Assembly: GCF_000688015.1 (NCBI RefSeq)
Contig: NZ_JIAD01000001.1
Span: forward strand, 930,001-994,000
DNA from: Eubacterium sp. AB3007
Lineage (GTDB): Bacteria; Bacillota; Clostridia; Peptostreptococcales; Anaerovoracaceae
Length of the DNA stretch: 64,000 nucleotides
Direction of reading: 5' to 3'
Shown piece after piece: positions 42,024 through 50,813 of the stretch. Made by a program: the position numbers and the translations under genes. The notes below the pieces were generated by a model. The model made no database searches. It saw nothing but the letters and a program-made list of their open reading frames with translations, and had not been told where the DNA came from. Every line of letters starts with the position of its first letter. Position 1 is the first letter of the stretch.

Positions 42024-42515
42024 TCAGTAATCCGTCTCCACATATTCAGCGAACTCCACCTTGCTTCCACTGTTGGACAGAACAAGGGTCCCATCATCCT
42101 CGATGGTGTAGTCCAGTTCCAGAGTATCATCTCCCAGTTTCCAGTCTCCCGGTGTTCCCTCGTAGAGATCGTAATCCACCTTGATCACGATCTTCTTGTT
42201 ATCAAGGGAGATGATCTGCCCCTCTACCCCGGGGTTTCCGGCTCCGTTGTCGAAGATGGCCATATAGTAGTCATAGGTCTCCCCAGTATCCTCATTCTTG
42301 AAATCTCTGGTGAAATCGATGTGCCAGAAGTTGTTCTTTCCAACGGCCTGATAAGCTGGCTTGAACTGCTTGAACGCCGCCTCCATCACCGTAGTCTCCT
42401 GCTTCTTGTCTTTGCCATCCTTCTCTTTCTGTGTACATCCGGGCAACATAATCAAACCTATCAGCAACGTCGCCAACAGGCAGACCGCCCATCTCGATCC
42501 CTTAATCCCCTTCAT
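42024..42515 (-). CDS. small uncharacterised lipoprotein
   Basis: The 163-residue protein has a basic N-terminus, a hydrophobic segment and the lipobox LPGC (Cys about residue 27). A Lys/Glu/Asp-rich linker leads to a domain of about 120 residues that looks all-beta, with alternating hydrophobic strands and turns (DYDLYEGTPGDW, LVLSNSGSKVEF). It should be anchored on the outer membrane face. I recognise no family. AGGAGG precedes the ATG. Its gene follows the ferredoxin gene by ten bases, so the two share a promoter although no functional link is obvious. Confidence 0.82.
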   Translation of the reverse strand: MKGIKGSRWAVCLLATLLIGLIMLPGCTQKEKDGKDKKQETTVMEAAFKQFKPAYQAVGKNNFWHIDFTRDFKNEDTGETYDYYMAIFDNGAGNPGVEGQIISLDNKKIVIKVDYDLYEGTPGDWKLGDDTLELDYTIEDDGTLVLSNSGSKVEFAEYVETDY

Positions 42516-42525
42516 GTTTATCCTC

Positions 42526-42714
42526 CTAATCCGCTGGCACGATGGCGCAGGCCGGGCAGTTCTCCATGGCGTAATCAGCCGCTTTCAGAGCCTCGATGGG
42601 AACATCCATTGGCTCTGCCTCTGCCTGTCCTTTCTCTGTCATCTTGAAGATCACTGGACATACATAAGCGCAGGCACCGCACCCTATGCAACTCTTGTTC
42701 ACTATGTATCTCAT
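42526..42714 (-). CDS. single-cluster [4Fe-4S] ferredoxin
   Basis: The 62-residue ferredoxin has the motif CIGCGACAYVCP (about residues 9-20) and the remote fourth-ligand region CPACAI near the C-terminus, the pattern of monocluster bacterial ferredoxins. It carries low-potential electrons in the cytoplasm. The start at 42714 is chosen because the upstream in-frame ATG falls within the AGGAGAAGGAG ribosome site. A clear promoter lies just upstream, and the lipoprotein gene follows. Confidence 0.93.
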   Translation of the reverse strand: MRYIVNKSCIGCGACAYVCPVIFKMTEKGQAEAEPMDVPIEALKAADYAMENCPACAIVPAD

Positions 42715-42751
42715 GCTCCTTCTCCTCATGGTGTCACGCAGTATTTTGTAG

Positions 42752-42780
42752 ATTATACCATGTATTCAAAAAACAATCAA
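42752..42780 (-). promoter_or_regulatory. ferredoxin promoter
   Basis: The minus strand has TTGATT (42775-42780), 17 bases and TATAAT (42752-42757), about 38 bases before the ATG. Confidence 0.8.
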
Positions 42781-42797
42781 CTGTCTCGGGGATAGGA

Positions 42798-45080
42798 CTA
42801 GATCTTGTATTTTTTCACCTTGGACCAAGGACCATAGATCGTTTTACCGTTGCTCACGGTGTACGCCCGGACCTTGTACTTCAGTTTCTTGCCTTTGGTC
42901 ACACTGATGGTCGCACTGCGCGATCCCTTCACGGTGGACAGGACCTTTGCATTGACAGCCACCTGATACCCGGCAGCACCGGTCAGTTTCTTCCAGGAGA
43001 CCCTCGCCTTTCCTCCTCTGGACTTCACCTTGGGTGCGGCCATCTTCTTAAGAGTCCTGATATAGGCGTATGCGTAACCTTTCTTGCCGACCCCCTGGAC
43101 ACGGAGTTGAACTTTCTTACCAGCAGGCAATTTCCTGGCGGTGAGGTACAACTGCCTGGTGGTTCCGGCACTCTTCCATTTCTTGCCCTTCTTGAACCAT
43201 ACTTTGTATTTCGAAACTCCTTTCACCGGATACCAGTCCAGCGTCGCACTGTTATATCCCGCCAGCGCGATGCGCCCCTTCCGGATGGAAGTTCTGTTTC
43301 CACGGGTCTCGAACCCATCTGTCTTACGCACAAAACTCTTTCCGTATTTGTTGGAGAAGCGATAGTACACTGTCCCTCGAAAATCGCCATTCAGCGAAGT
43401 GACGCCTCCCTTCTGCCAGTCCGAAGAAGATACCCCCTTATCACCGGCACTCTTCTGCCGCTGGATGGTGTCATAGTACCAGCCTGCCTTCGCCGTCAGC
43501 CGGATGCTCCCGGCGGGCGGGTTGTAGTACCTGACAGCGGTGGTGGTGTAACGAAGTGCATCCACTGTCTTGCCCCCGGCCGCGAACGCTGCCTTGGTGT
43601 TGTTCGGCGTACCGAAGCTGGCACCCACGGTATAGTCCAGGGTATGTGTATACTTCGGAGACTCGGTGATATTCTTCCCATTGCCGTTCTTCACGGTAAA
43701 ACGGCTTGGTGCGATCGTTGCAACGATCGCATCCCCATTCCCCTTGGTGAGCCACATATCCGCGCCTGCCAGGGCTGCTCTGGCAGTCTTATGTGGTTCT
43801 TTTGATGTTCCGCAGGAGGTCAGCACAAAGTAAGGGCTCATGGCGTCGTTGAAATTCACATTGCTGGCGTTGTTGTGGCAGTGATGGGCTGCCTTGTATA
43901 CGTCCACGTTGAGATCATTCTTGTATTTTGAAAGGATCGCCTTTTGGCGACTGGTCTCGGCATCACCTGTGAAAAGCATCGAGGCTCCATCCAACTCCAC
44001 TCGATAAACCAGGGACTGATTATTGACAGTGTGTCCAAGGTCATCATCGTCTTCCGCCGCCTCTTCAGTGAAAGCAGGAAGGGACTCCGTATCCCCCAAT
44101 TCAGTAAACAGAACCTTGTCATTCAGAGCAAAAGAAGTAATTACGTTCTCTTTCTTCTTCTGATTGTCATCGTCTCCTTTCCAGACCATGCTCTTGCGAT
44201 CCCGATCCCGGTCAATCATCTCGTGTTCAAAAACCCGGAAGTTTCCAGTACCGTAGGAACTGCCGTTCCAGATAATATTTCTCACTGTGATCTCATCATT
44301 TGCCAGAATCCCTGACAAACCACCCACGTGATCCTGATGCGAATGTGTCAGGATCATATAATCAATTGTTGAGATGTTTTTCTTGTGCAGATAGGTCAGA
44401 CAATCATTGTATCCTCCGTTCTGGTAATCCTCACTCTTCATGTATGTATCTGTCTGATGGTATATGAACTGATACCCCAATCCTGTGTAGTACTTAAATA
44501 GAACGGAATCTTTGTTGTATTTCAGATGGTCATCATCCTTGAGTTCAATGAAGGCTCTTACAGGTGCAGATGTGTAGGCCTCCCTCTCCATCTGCTCTCT
44601 GGCTTCTTCGAATGCATCCTCCTTTTGTTCATAAAACGCGATCTCCTCGTCGGTCAGATTTGACGAACTCGGATCTCTGTCATAGGCATCCAATTCATTA
44701 TCGAAATCGGCGACATACTCATCCGCCTTATCGATTATGACATCTGTCGCTTTTTGTCCGGTCAGTTTTTTCATGTCGTTGTCAAAGTGTTCGAAGAAAC
44801 TAAAGAGATTCTTATCATAATCCCCATCGACTTTGTCCAACGCACAAAGTCCTTTTCCGTTGCCCTTCTTTCCATCCTTGTATTTCTTTGTGTTATTAGA
44901 GGAGTGTCCGCCATCGATCAGCGCATAGTGACCGTTGTATTCGATGAGGGCCGCATCCCCGTTACCAACGTTGATCATGTGGACCTTCATCTGACCCCCG
45001 TCTGCCGCATAGACACCACAGGAAGCGATGTACATGATCACCGCCACAACAACCCAAAAAAGTATTCTCCTGATACTCAT
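42798..45080 (-). CDS. exported metallo-beta-lactamase-fold protein (paralogue 2)
   Basis: The protein (760 residues) has an N-terminal signal or anchor helix and a ComEC-like metallo-beta-lactamase domain: MINVGNGDAALIEYNGHYALIDGG (first half), ILTHSHQDHVGGL (metal ligands), the LFTGDAE Asp and AHHCHNN. An inserted acidic helical region of roughly 150 residues sits between the first and second motif. The C-terminal third has two fibronectin-III-like modules ending YTVSNGKTIYGPWSKVKKYKI. The domain family includes nucleases and other hydrolases; the substrate is unknown. It is 34 bases downstream of its paralogue. Confidence 0.9.
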   Translation of the reverse strand: MSIRRILFWVVVAVIMYIASCGVYAADGGQMKVHMINVGNGDAALIEYNGHYALIDGGHSSNNTKKYKDGKKGNGKGLCALDKVDGDYDKNLFSFFEHFDNDMKKLTGQKATDVIIDKADEYVADFDNELDAYDRDPSSSNLTDEEIAFYEQKEDAFEEAREQMEREAYTSAPVRAFIELKDDDHLKYNKDSVLFKYYTGLGYQFIYHQTDTYMKSEDYQNGGYNDCLTYLHKKNISTIDYMILTHSHQDHVGGLSGILANDEITVRNIIWNGSSYGTGNFRVFEHEMIDRDRDRKSMVWKGDDDNQKKKENVITSFALNDKVLFTELGDTESLPAFTEEAAEDDDDLGHTVNNQSLVYRVELDGASMLFTGDAETSRQKAILSKYKNDLNVDVYKAAHHCHNNASNVNFNDAMSPYFVLTSCGTSKEPHKTARAALAGADMWLTKGNGDAIVATIAPSRFTVKNGNGKNITESPKYTHTLDYTVGASFGTPNNTKAAFAAGGKTVDALRYTTTAVRYYNPPAGSIRLTAKAGWYYDTIQRQKSAGDKGVSSSDWQKGGVTSLNGDFRGTVYYRFSNKYGKSFVRKTDGFETRGNRTSIRKGRIALAGYNSATLDWYPVKGVSKYKVWFKKGKKWKSAGTTRQLYLTARKLPAGKKVQLRVQGVGKKGYAYAYIRTLKKMAAPKVKSRGGKARVSWKKLTGAAGYQVAVNAKVLSTVKGSRSATISVTKGKKLKYKVRAYTVSNGKTIYGPWSKVKKYKI

Positions 45081-45113
45081 CTGCGCCTGCTTTCCTTCTT
45101 CAAGAAACAACTA

Positions 45114-47828
45114 TTACAGTTTATACTTCCTCACCTTGGACCAGGGCCCGTAGATCGTTCTGCCGTTGCTTACGGTATACGCCCGTACCTTGTACTTAAG
45201 TTTCTTGCCCGTAGCTACTTTCACCGAAGCATAACGGATCCCTCTGGTCGTCGCCTTCACTTTGGAATTCACCGCCACCTGGTAACCGCTGCCTCCTGCA
45301 ACGGCTTTCCAGGAGACTCTCGCAACGGAGCCTGCCTTGCCAACAGTCGGTTTGGCCGCCTTCTTCAGGGTGACCACGCTGACGTATGCAGTTCCACTGC
45401 CCCCTACGGGTTTGATCCTGAACTGGACCCTCTTGCCAGAAGGCACGTTCTTGATCGACTTGTAGATGGCCTTGGTCGTCCCCTTGCTCTTCCATTTCTT
45501 GCCTTTCTTGTACCAGACCTTGTATTTCTTGGCACCCTTAACAGGATACCAGTCGATCATCACGTCATTGTAGCCGGTGAGTACCGCCCGGCCTCCTCTG
45601 GCTGCAGCCACTGCCGTGCGGGTCTCGAACCCGTCCGTCTTGCAGACGATGCTGCGCCCATACTTGTTGGAGAGACGGAAGTACACGGTTCCCCGGAACG
45701 CGCCACTGATGGTGGCGGTGCTCCCGCTCTTCCACCGGGCATTGCTCATGCCCCGGTCTCCTGCACAAAGCTGATATTGCACCCTGTCGTAGAACCAGCC
45801 CGGGCTGACCTTCACCTTGACATTCCCGGTCTTGGGCGGGTTATAGTAGCCGATCCTGGTGGACGTGTTCCTGAGCGCAGACACGGACTTGCCGGAGGCC
45901 TTGAATGCGGCCTTTGACAGGTTGGGGGTGCCAAAACTGGACTTGGTGGAGACGGTGTGACTGTACGCCGGCCTCCGGGTAATATCATTGCCTGCGCCGT
46001 TGACGATCCGGAAGGAATTTCGTGACAGACTGGCGACGATAGCGTCTCCGTTCCCCTTGGTCGTCCAGATATCTGCCCCCGACAAAGCCTTCCTGGCTTT
46101 CTTATGAGGTTCGTTCTTCTTACCGCAGCTGGCCAGCACGTAGTATGGACTCATGGCACTGTTGAAACTGGCATTGCTGGCGTTGTTATGACAGTGATGC
46201 GCCGCCTTGTAGACGTCTACATTGACCAATGCTTTTCGTTTACTGAGGATGTCCGCCTGACGGTTGTAGCCATTTCCATCCTTCTGTCCTTCCGCATCAC
46301 CGGTAAAAAGCATGGAAGTGCCGTCAAAATCCATCCTGTACACCAGGGACTGATTGTTGACGATGTGGTTCATGACTTTCTTATCCTTGGTAGAACCCTG
46401 GTTCGGTTCCCGGGTATATGCCGGGATCCGGTCTGTGTCTCCCAGCTGGGTGAACTTCACCTTGCCGCCGAGGGTGAATGTGTTGTTCTTATCATCGTCG
46501 GCCTTGATCACCCTGCTGCCTTCTTTCTGTGCATCCAACATCTCGTGTTCGAACACTCGGAAATTGCCGGACCCATAGGCGGTACCGTTGTAGATGATGT
46601 TGTTCACCTTGATCCTGTCACTGGCCAGCACGGCGCCCAGTGCTCCCACGTGATCCACATGGCTGTGGGTCAGAATCAGGTAGTCGATGGTCTTGACTCC
46701 GCGCTTGTTCAGATAGGTCAGACAGTCATTGTACGCACCGTTTACATAACCGCTACTCTTGAAATAGGTGTCGATCTGCTTGTATACATACCGGTAACCC
46801 AGAGCTGTGTAATACCTGTAAAGGGGTGATTGGGGATCCTCCTTCTTGATGGAGGTTTCCTTCTGAAGTTCCATAAATTTCTGGAATGCGCCCACATCCG
46901 CAGCGCTGCTTGCGTACTTGGTGGCAGATGCTCTGGTCTTGATTCCATCGAATACGCTTTTCTTATTCTGGTACAGCGTCCAGGCAGCATTGTCCAGCCC
47001 GGACTTGTTCACCGGTGCGGGCGGACGTGTCCCTTCCGGTGGTTGCGGTCTCTGGGCCTCTGTCGGACGCTCCGATGCAGGTCCAGGAGGCGTTGGAGGG
47101 ATCGGCTTCTCCGGTTCAACCGGCATGGGATCCTCCGGATCCTCCTGTCCATCCGGGTTCCGTTCCTGCCAGGCCTTCAGTTCCTCCTGGTACGCCTTCA
47201 GTTTCGCCGGGTACTCCTTCTCTGCAATCTTGTAGGCAGCCAGCGCCTTGTCATAATCCGCCCATACCTGGACCAGGTGCTCATACGCCTCCAGCGCCTC
47301 GTCATAATCAGCCCATTCCTTGCACTCTTCCCTATATTCCTCCAGTTCTCTGTCGTAAGCCTGTCTGGCAGTCACTGCCCTGTTGAAATCCGTAGCATAT
47401 GACTCGCTCGCCGTGAGGATGGTTGTGGCAAGGTAGTTCTTGTTATTATGTGTCACCCTGGTCAGTTCCTTCATGTCATTGTCAAAGTGCTCGTAGAAAC
47501 TGAACAGGTTTCTGTCCCTGTAAAATTTGGTCGTACTGCCGGCAGACAGTTTCCCCGCCAGGGCCTTCTCAAGCGTGCTATACTTGTCCAGAGCGCAGTC
47601 ACCGTCTATATCCTTGCCGTTCTTGTATTTCCCGGCGTTGGTCGCGCGGCCCCCATCGATCAGTGCATAATGCCCATTGTATTCCACCAGGAAGGAATCC
47701 GCATTGCCCACGTTGATCATGTGGATCTTCACCTGGTCCGCCGCGTAGACGCTCCCGCCTGCAATACAAAAAGCCACTAAAACAGTGGCTAGTATTAACG
47801 ATCTTCTGATACTTTTTCCTATACTCAT
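45114..47828 (-). CDS. exported metallo-beta-lactamase-fold protein (paralogue 1)
   Basis: The protein (904 residues) has a cleavable-looking signal peptide ending VYAAD (about residue 30), then the same domain plan as the following gene: MINVGNADSFLVEYNGHYALIDGG in two parts, LILTHSHVDHVGAL, LFTGDAEG and AHHCHNN. The insert is longer (about 250 residues), a charged coiled-coil-like helix followed by a proline-rich linker with PEKP and PEG repeats. The C-terminus has paired fibronectin-III-like modules. All metal ligands are present, so it should be active. ATGs at 47834 and 47828 are both possible; the second has the better spacing to GGGG. Confidence 0.9.
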   Translation of the reverse strand: MSIGKSIRRSLILATVLVAFCIAGGSVYAADQVKIHMINVGNADSFLVEYNGHYALIDGGRATNAGKYKNGKDIDGDCALDKYSTLEKALAGKLSAGSTTKFYRDRNLFSFYEHFDNDMKELTRVTHNNKNYLATTILTASESYATDFNRAVTARQAYDRELEEYREECKEWADYDEALEAYEHLVQVWADYDKALAAYKIAEKEYPAKLKAYQEELKAWQERNPDGQEDPEDPMPVEPEKPIPPTPPGPASERPTEAQRPQPPEGTRPPAPVNKSGLDNAAWTLYQNKKSVFDGIKTRASATKYASSAADVGAFQKFMELQKETSIKKEDPQSPLYRYYTALGYRYVYKQIDTYFKSSGYVNGAYNDCLTYLNKRGVKTIDYLILTHSHVDHVGALGAVLASDRIKVNNIIYNGTAYGSGNFRVFEHEMLDAQKEGSRVIKADDDKNNTFTLGGKVKFTQLGDTDRIPAYTREPNQGSTKDKKVMNHIVNNQSLVYRMDFDGTSMLFTGDAEGQKDGNGYNRQADILSKRKALVNVDVYKAAHHCHNNASNASFNSAMSPYYVLASCGKKNEPHKKARKALSGADIWTTKGNGDAIVASLSRNSFRIVNGAGNDITRRPAYSHTVSTKSSFGTPNLSKAAFKASGKSVSALRNTSTRIGYYNPPKTGNVKVKVSPGWFYDRVQYQLCAGDRGMSNARWKSGSTATISGAFRGTVYFRLSNKYGRSIVCKTDGFETRTAVAAARGGRAVLTGYNDVMIDWYPVKGAKKYKVWYKKGKKWKSKGTTKAIYKSIKNVPSGKRVQFRIKPVGGSGTAYVSVVTLKKAAKPTVGKAGSVARVSWKAVAGGSGYQVAVNSKVKATTRGIRYASVKVATGKKLKYKVRAYTVSNGRTIYGPWSKVRKYKL

Positions 47829-47888
47829 TCCCATTGCCCCTTTTCTTTGATGGTATTCCTATTCTATCCCACCAAAATTAAAACGCAA

Positions 47889-48191
47889 TTAAACCCCCTT
47901 CAGATCGATCTTCCGCTTCTCCGGATCCTTTGCCATCCGGTATACCACGAATCTGCGTCCGATGGCCTGCACGTACTCTGCATGCAGCTCCCCTGCCACC
48001 TGATTACAGACCTCCTTCGGATCCAGCTCCACCCCTTCCTGGATGGATACCTTCACCAGCTCCCTCGCCGAAAGATTCTCATCGATGGTCTGGCGCACCG
48101 TGTCGGTGAGCCCGCGTTTTCCTATGCTGGCCGTCACCTGCAGGCCATTGGCCAGTCCCTTCAGGTAACTGCGTTGTTTCCCTGTTAGCAT
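47889..48191 (-). CDS. yhbY: YhbY-type (CRM domain) ribosome-assembly RNA-binding protein
   Basis: The 100-residue protein begins LTGKQRSYLKGLANGLQ and has GKRGLTDTVRQTIDENLSARELVKV, the full CRM/YhbY domain of about 95 residues. These small proteins bind pre-50S particles and 16S/23S precursors. The GxxG-type loop is present as GKRG. AAGGGAG precedes the ATG. It is followed by the MBL paralogues and preceded by a strong terminator, so it is probably expressed alone. Confidence 0.95.
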   Translation of the reverse strand: MLTGKQRSYLKGLANGLQVTASIGKRGLTDTVRQTIDENLSARELVKVSIQEGVELDPKEVCNQVAGELHAEYVQAIGRRFVVYRMAKDPEKRKIDLKGV

Positions 48192-48231
48192 ACATTCACT
48201 CCCTTCTGCGTTCTATTCTAACAGAACAAAG

Positions 48232-48285
48232 CTAAAAAAACAAGGAGAGAGTGGTTACCCAACTCTCTGGTAAGCCACTCTCTCC
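48232..48285 (-). terminator. terminator overlapping the end of the acetyltransferase gene
   Basis: An 11-base perfect stem (48244-48254 with 48275-48285) is followed on the minus strand by a seven-T run after two bases. One arm lies inside the last codons of the acetyltransferase gene and the stop codon is in the loop, so translation to the end would oppose folding. Confidence 0.85.
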
Positions 48286-48743
48286 GTTCCGTCCGGCTCG
48301 AATATGATCCCGCACCGAACAAACCCGTTGCGCTCCAGCGCAGTCTTCATCTTCTCATTCATCTCGTGAGTATCACAGCGAAGATTTCCGATGGTCTTGC
48401 TGCAGAAGGCTGTGACCTGTCCGATCACGTCTCTCTGCGTCCCATCACTGGCCACCCGATGGATGGTTCCATACGGGGCGTCGTTAGGCCACGCCCCGTC
48501 CTTGATCTTTCGATAGGTATGATCGATCCCGAGGAGGAAGGCAAACACGTAATGTGGCCTGTCCGCCTCGTCCACCCCCAGGAACAGTTGTCCACGCTGG
48601 AGATCAGTGATCACACTGTCTTCCGGCATATCCGATGGCCCCCACTGAAGAGAATTCCCCTGGCTGCGCATATACTTGCGTGCATCCTTGTAAAGGCGCA
48701 GCACTGTCTGCATATCATTCATAGTTGCTCGTCTGATGGTCAT
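48255..48743 (-). CDS. GNAT-family acetyltransferase-like protein
   Basis: The 162-residue protein starts IRRATMNDMQTVLRLYKDARKYM, the first strand and helices of the GNAT fold. It has a central strand pair around HYVFAFLLGIDHTY and a late IGNLRCDTHEMNEKMKTALERNGFVRCGII segment that matches the C-terminal half of N-acetyltransferases (RxDTH.xN, helix, GF). The substrate is unknown. The pyrophosphate loop (Q/RxxGxG/A) is degenerate. It begins nine bases after ptsI and so belongs to the fructose PTS operon. Confidence 0.87.
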   Translation of the reverse strand: MTIRRATMNDMQTVLRLYKDARKYMRSQGNSLQWGPSDMPEDSVITDLQRGQLFLGVDEADRPHYVFAFLLGIDHTYRKIKDGAWPNDAPYGTIHRVASDGTQRDVIGQVTAFCSKTIGNLRCDTHEMNEKMKTALERNGFVRCGIIFEPDGTERVAYQRVG

Positions 48744-48752
48744 CGTCTATCC

Positions 48753-50444
48753 TCACTTCCGTACGCTCTTCAGGTAATCCTCCACTTCTTCCGCAGTCTC
48801 CAGGGACAAAGCCTTCTCTGCCACGGCATCCGCTTCACTGCAGGACCAGAGACTGATCTCTCTGCGCGTCTTCAGAACAGAGGTTGGTGAGACAGAGAAC
48901 TCCTCCAGCCCAAAACTGATCAGAAGCGGAATCAACATGGGATCTGCCGCTGCTTCGCCGCACATCCCCACCGGAATGCCTGCCTCAGTGCCGGCATTGA
49001 TGATTCCTTTCAGTGACCGCAGCACTGCCGGATCATAAGTATTATACAGGTAAGCCACGTCACTGTTGCCGCGATCTGCCGCCATGATATACTGGGTCAG
49101 ATCGTTGGTCCCGATACTGAAGAAGTCGCAGTATTTTGCCAACACCTCTGCCATGATGTAAGCCGCTGGAGTCTCGATCATGGTTCCTATGCGCGGCATG
49201 GGAAGTCCGGTCTCCTGACAGATCTCCTCCACCAGTGACCGTACCTGCCGGAACTCACCGACCGAGGTGATCATCGGTACCATGATCCAGATGTGCTCCC
49301 CACAGTCTGCATTGGCACGCACCAGCGCTTTCAACTGTACCTTGTAGAGTTCAGGATTGTGCAGGCAGTAGCGTACGGCACGGTACCCCAGGAAGGGGTT
49401 TTCTTCCTTTGGAAGGCCCATATAGGGGATCTCCTTGTCTCCCCCCACATCCAGGGTGCGGATGATGACGGTCTTGCCGGCCAGCGTGTCCGCCACCTTC
49501 TTGTAAGCCTCGTACTGCTCGTCCTCATCAGGCATGGTCTCCCTGTCCATGAACAGGAACTCTGTGCGGAACAGCCCCACACCTTCTCCGTCCTTATCCC
49601 GTGCCTGGATGCCATCCTTGGGGTTCCCCACGTTACAGAACACTTCCTTGGAAACTCCGTCTGCAGTCATTGTAGGCTTGCCGACAAACGCCTTCAGCTG
49701 GGCTTTGTCCTTCAGGAAAGCATCTCGCTTCTCCTCATAAGCGGCCAGCTCATCCACGGTAGGTGCGGTGACCACCACTCCATCGATCCCGTCTACGATC
49801 ACATAGCTATCCTCCTTCAGCGTGCCCACCGCCCCGGTGACACTGAGCACCGCCGGAATCTCCAGCGCACGGGAGAGGATGGCTGAATGAGAGGTCATGC
49901 CACCGGACTCGGTGACGATGGCCGCTATATTGTCCTTGTTCAGCTCCGCCGTCATGGAAGGAGTCAGATCCTCTACTACCAATACAGTTCCGGCAGGCAG
50001 ATCCTTCAGATCCCTGTCCTCGATCCCCAGAAGGATCTTCAGGAGACGTGTCTTGATATCCTCCACATCGGTGGCACGCTGCTGCGTCAGTTCGTCCTCA
50101 GCTGCGGCGAAAATATCACGGAACATGTTCAGCACGTTCTCTGCTGCCGCCTCTGCGCAGATGTCGTTCTTGATCTGATCCTCCATCTGACTGATCATGA
50201 ACGGGTCATTCAGCATGGTAATGTGTCCACGGATGATCTTGGCATCCTTGGCGTTCACGGACTGTTCCATCTTCTCGGCCAGGGCCTCTGTCTTGGTGAC
50301 GAACGTATCGATAGCCTCGTGCAGGCGGTCGATCTCCTTGTGAACACCGATCACCGGCTTCTGTTCATAGGTGATCTTCTGCTGGGAGATGGTGACGATC
50401 TTGCCGATCCCGATTCCCTCAGAAGCTGCGATTCCCTTCAGCAT
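48753..50444 (-). CDS. ptsI: PTS enzyme I
   Basis: The 563-residue phosphoenolpyruvate-protein phosphotransferase passes phosphate from PEP to HPr. The phosphorylated His lies in GGMTSHSAILSRALEIPAV (about residue 187-191). The C-terminal PEP-binding barrel has LFRTEFLFMDR, RTLDVGGDKE, NPFLGYRAVR, SIGTNDLTQYIMA and the catalytic Cys in VGMCGEAAADP. AGGAGG precedes the ATG. It follows ptsH by about 70 bases, with a hairpin between them, in the fruR-fruK-fruA-ptsH-ptsI operon. Confidence 0.98.
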   Translation of the reverse strand: MLKGIAASEGIGIGKIVTISQQKITYEQKPVIGVHKEIDRLHEAIDTFVTKTEALAEKMEQSVNAKDAKIIRGHITMLNDPFMISQMEDQIKNDICAEAAAENVLNMFRDIFAAAEDELTQQRATDVEDIKTRLLKILLGIEDRDLKDLPAGTVLVVEDLTPSMTAELNKDNIAAIVTESGGMTSHSAILSRALEIPAVLSVTGAVGTLKEDSYVIVDGIDGVVVTAPTVDELAAYEEKRDAFLKDKAQLKAFVGKPTMTADGVSKEVFCNVGNPKDGIQARDKDGEGVGLFRTEFLFMDRETMPDEDEQYEAYKKVADTLAGKTVIIRTLDVGGDKEIPYMGLPKEENPFLGYRAVRYCLHNPELYKVQLKALVRANADCGEHIWIMVPMITSVGEFRQVRSLVEEICQETGLPMPRIGTMIETPAAYIMAEVLAKYCDFFSIGTNDLTQYIMAADRGNSDVAYLYNTYDPAVLRSLKGIINAGTEAGIPVGMCGEAAADPMLIPLLISFGLEEFSVSPTSVLKTRREISLWSCSEADAVAEKALSLETAEEVEDYLKSVRK

Positions 50445-50468
50445 GGTTATTCCTCCTCTTTGAAAGCA

Positions 50469-50493
50469 AGGCCGGGCATGATGTGCCCGGCCT
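50469..50493 (-). terminator. hairpin between ptsH and ptsI
   Basis: A perfect ten-base GC-rich stem with a five-base loop lies in the ptsH-ptsI gap. On the minus strand it is followed by TTGCTTTC, only a weak T-run. It probably stops part of the transcripts, giving more HPr than enzyme I. Confidence 0.6.
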
Positions 50494-50513
50494 CAGTTAC
50501 TCTGTTTTCGGCA

Positions 50514-50777
50514 TCAGTCGCCCAGACCAGCCTCGATCATTTCCACAGCTTTCGCCAGCTGTGCCTCTTCCTCTGCACCAGTGCATTCCACGGTGATATC
50601 AGTGCCGCACTTAAACCCGGAGGCAATCAGTGTCATGACGCTCTTTCCGTTAGCGGTCTTGCCATTTCCCTTGAGGGAGATCTCACTGTCAAACTTGGCC
50701 ATCTCCTGAGAGAACACGCTGGCCGGCCTCATGTGGAACCCCTGCTCGTTAACGATCTTTACTGTCTTGGATACCAT
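50514..50777 (-). CDS. ptsH: phosphocarrier protein HPr
   Basis: The 87-residue protein has the active His in GFHMRPAS (about residue 15) and the regulatory Ser in NGKSVMTL (about residue 47), the site used by HPr kinase in Firmicutes, so it can act in both transport and carbon catabolite repression. AAGGAGA lies seven bases before the ATG. It follows fruA by about 35 bases. Housing HPr and enzyme I in the fructose operon suggests fructose is a main PTS sugar here. Confidence 0.98.
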   Translation of the reverse strand: MVSKTVKIVNEQGFHMRPASVFSQEMAKFDSEISLKGNGKTANGKSVMTLIASGFKCGTDITVECTGAEEEAQLAKAVEMIEAGLGD

Positions 50778-50813
50778 GATACTTCTCCTTTCAGATTATT
50801 AGTTACCTCTATT

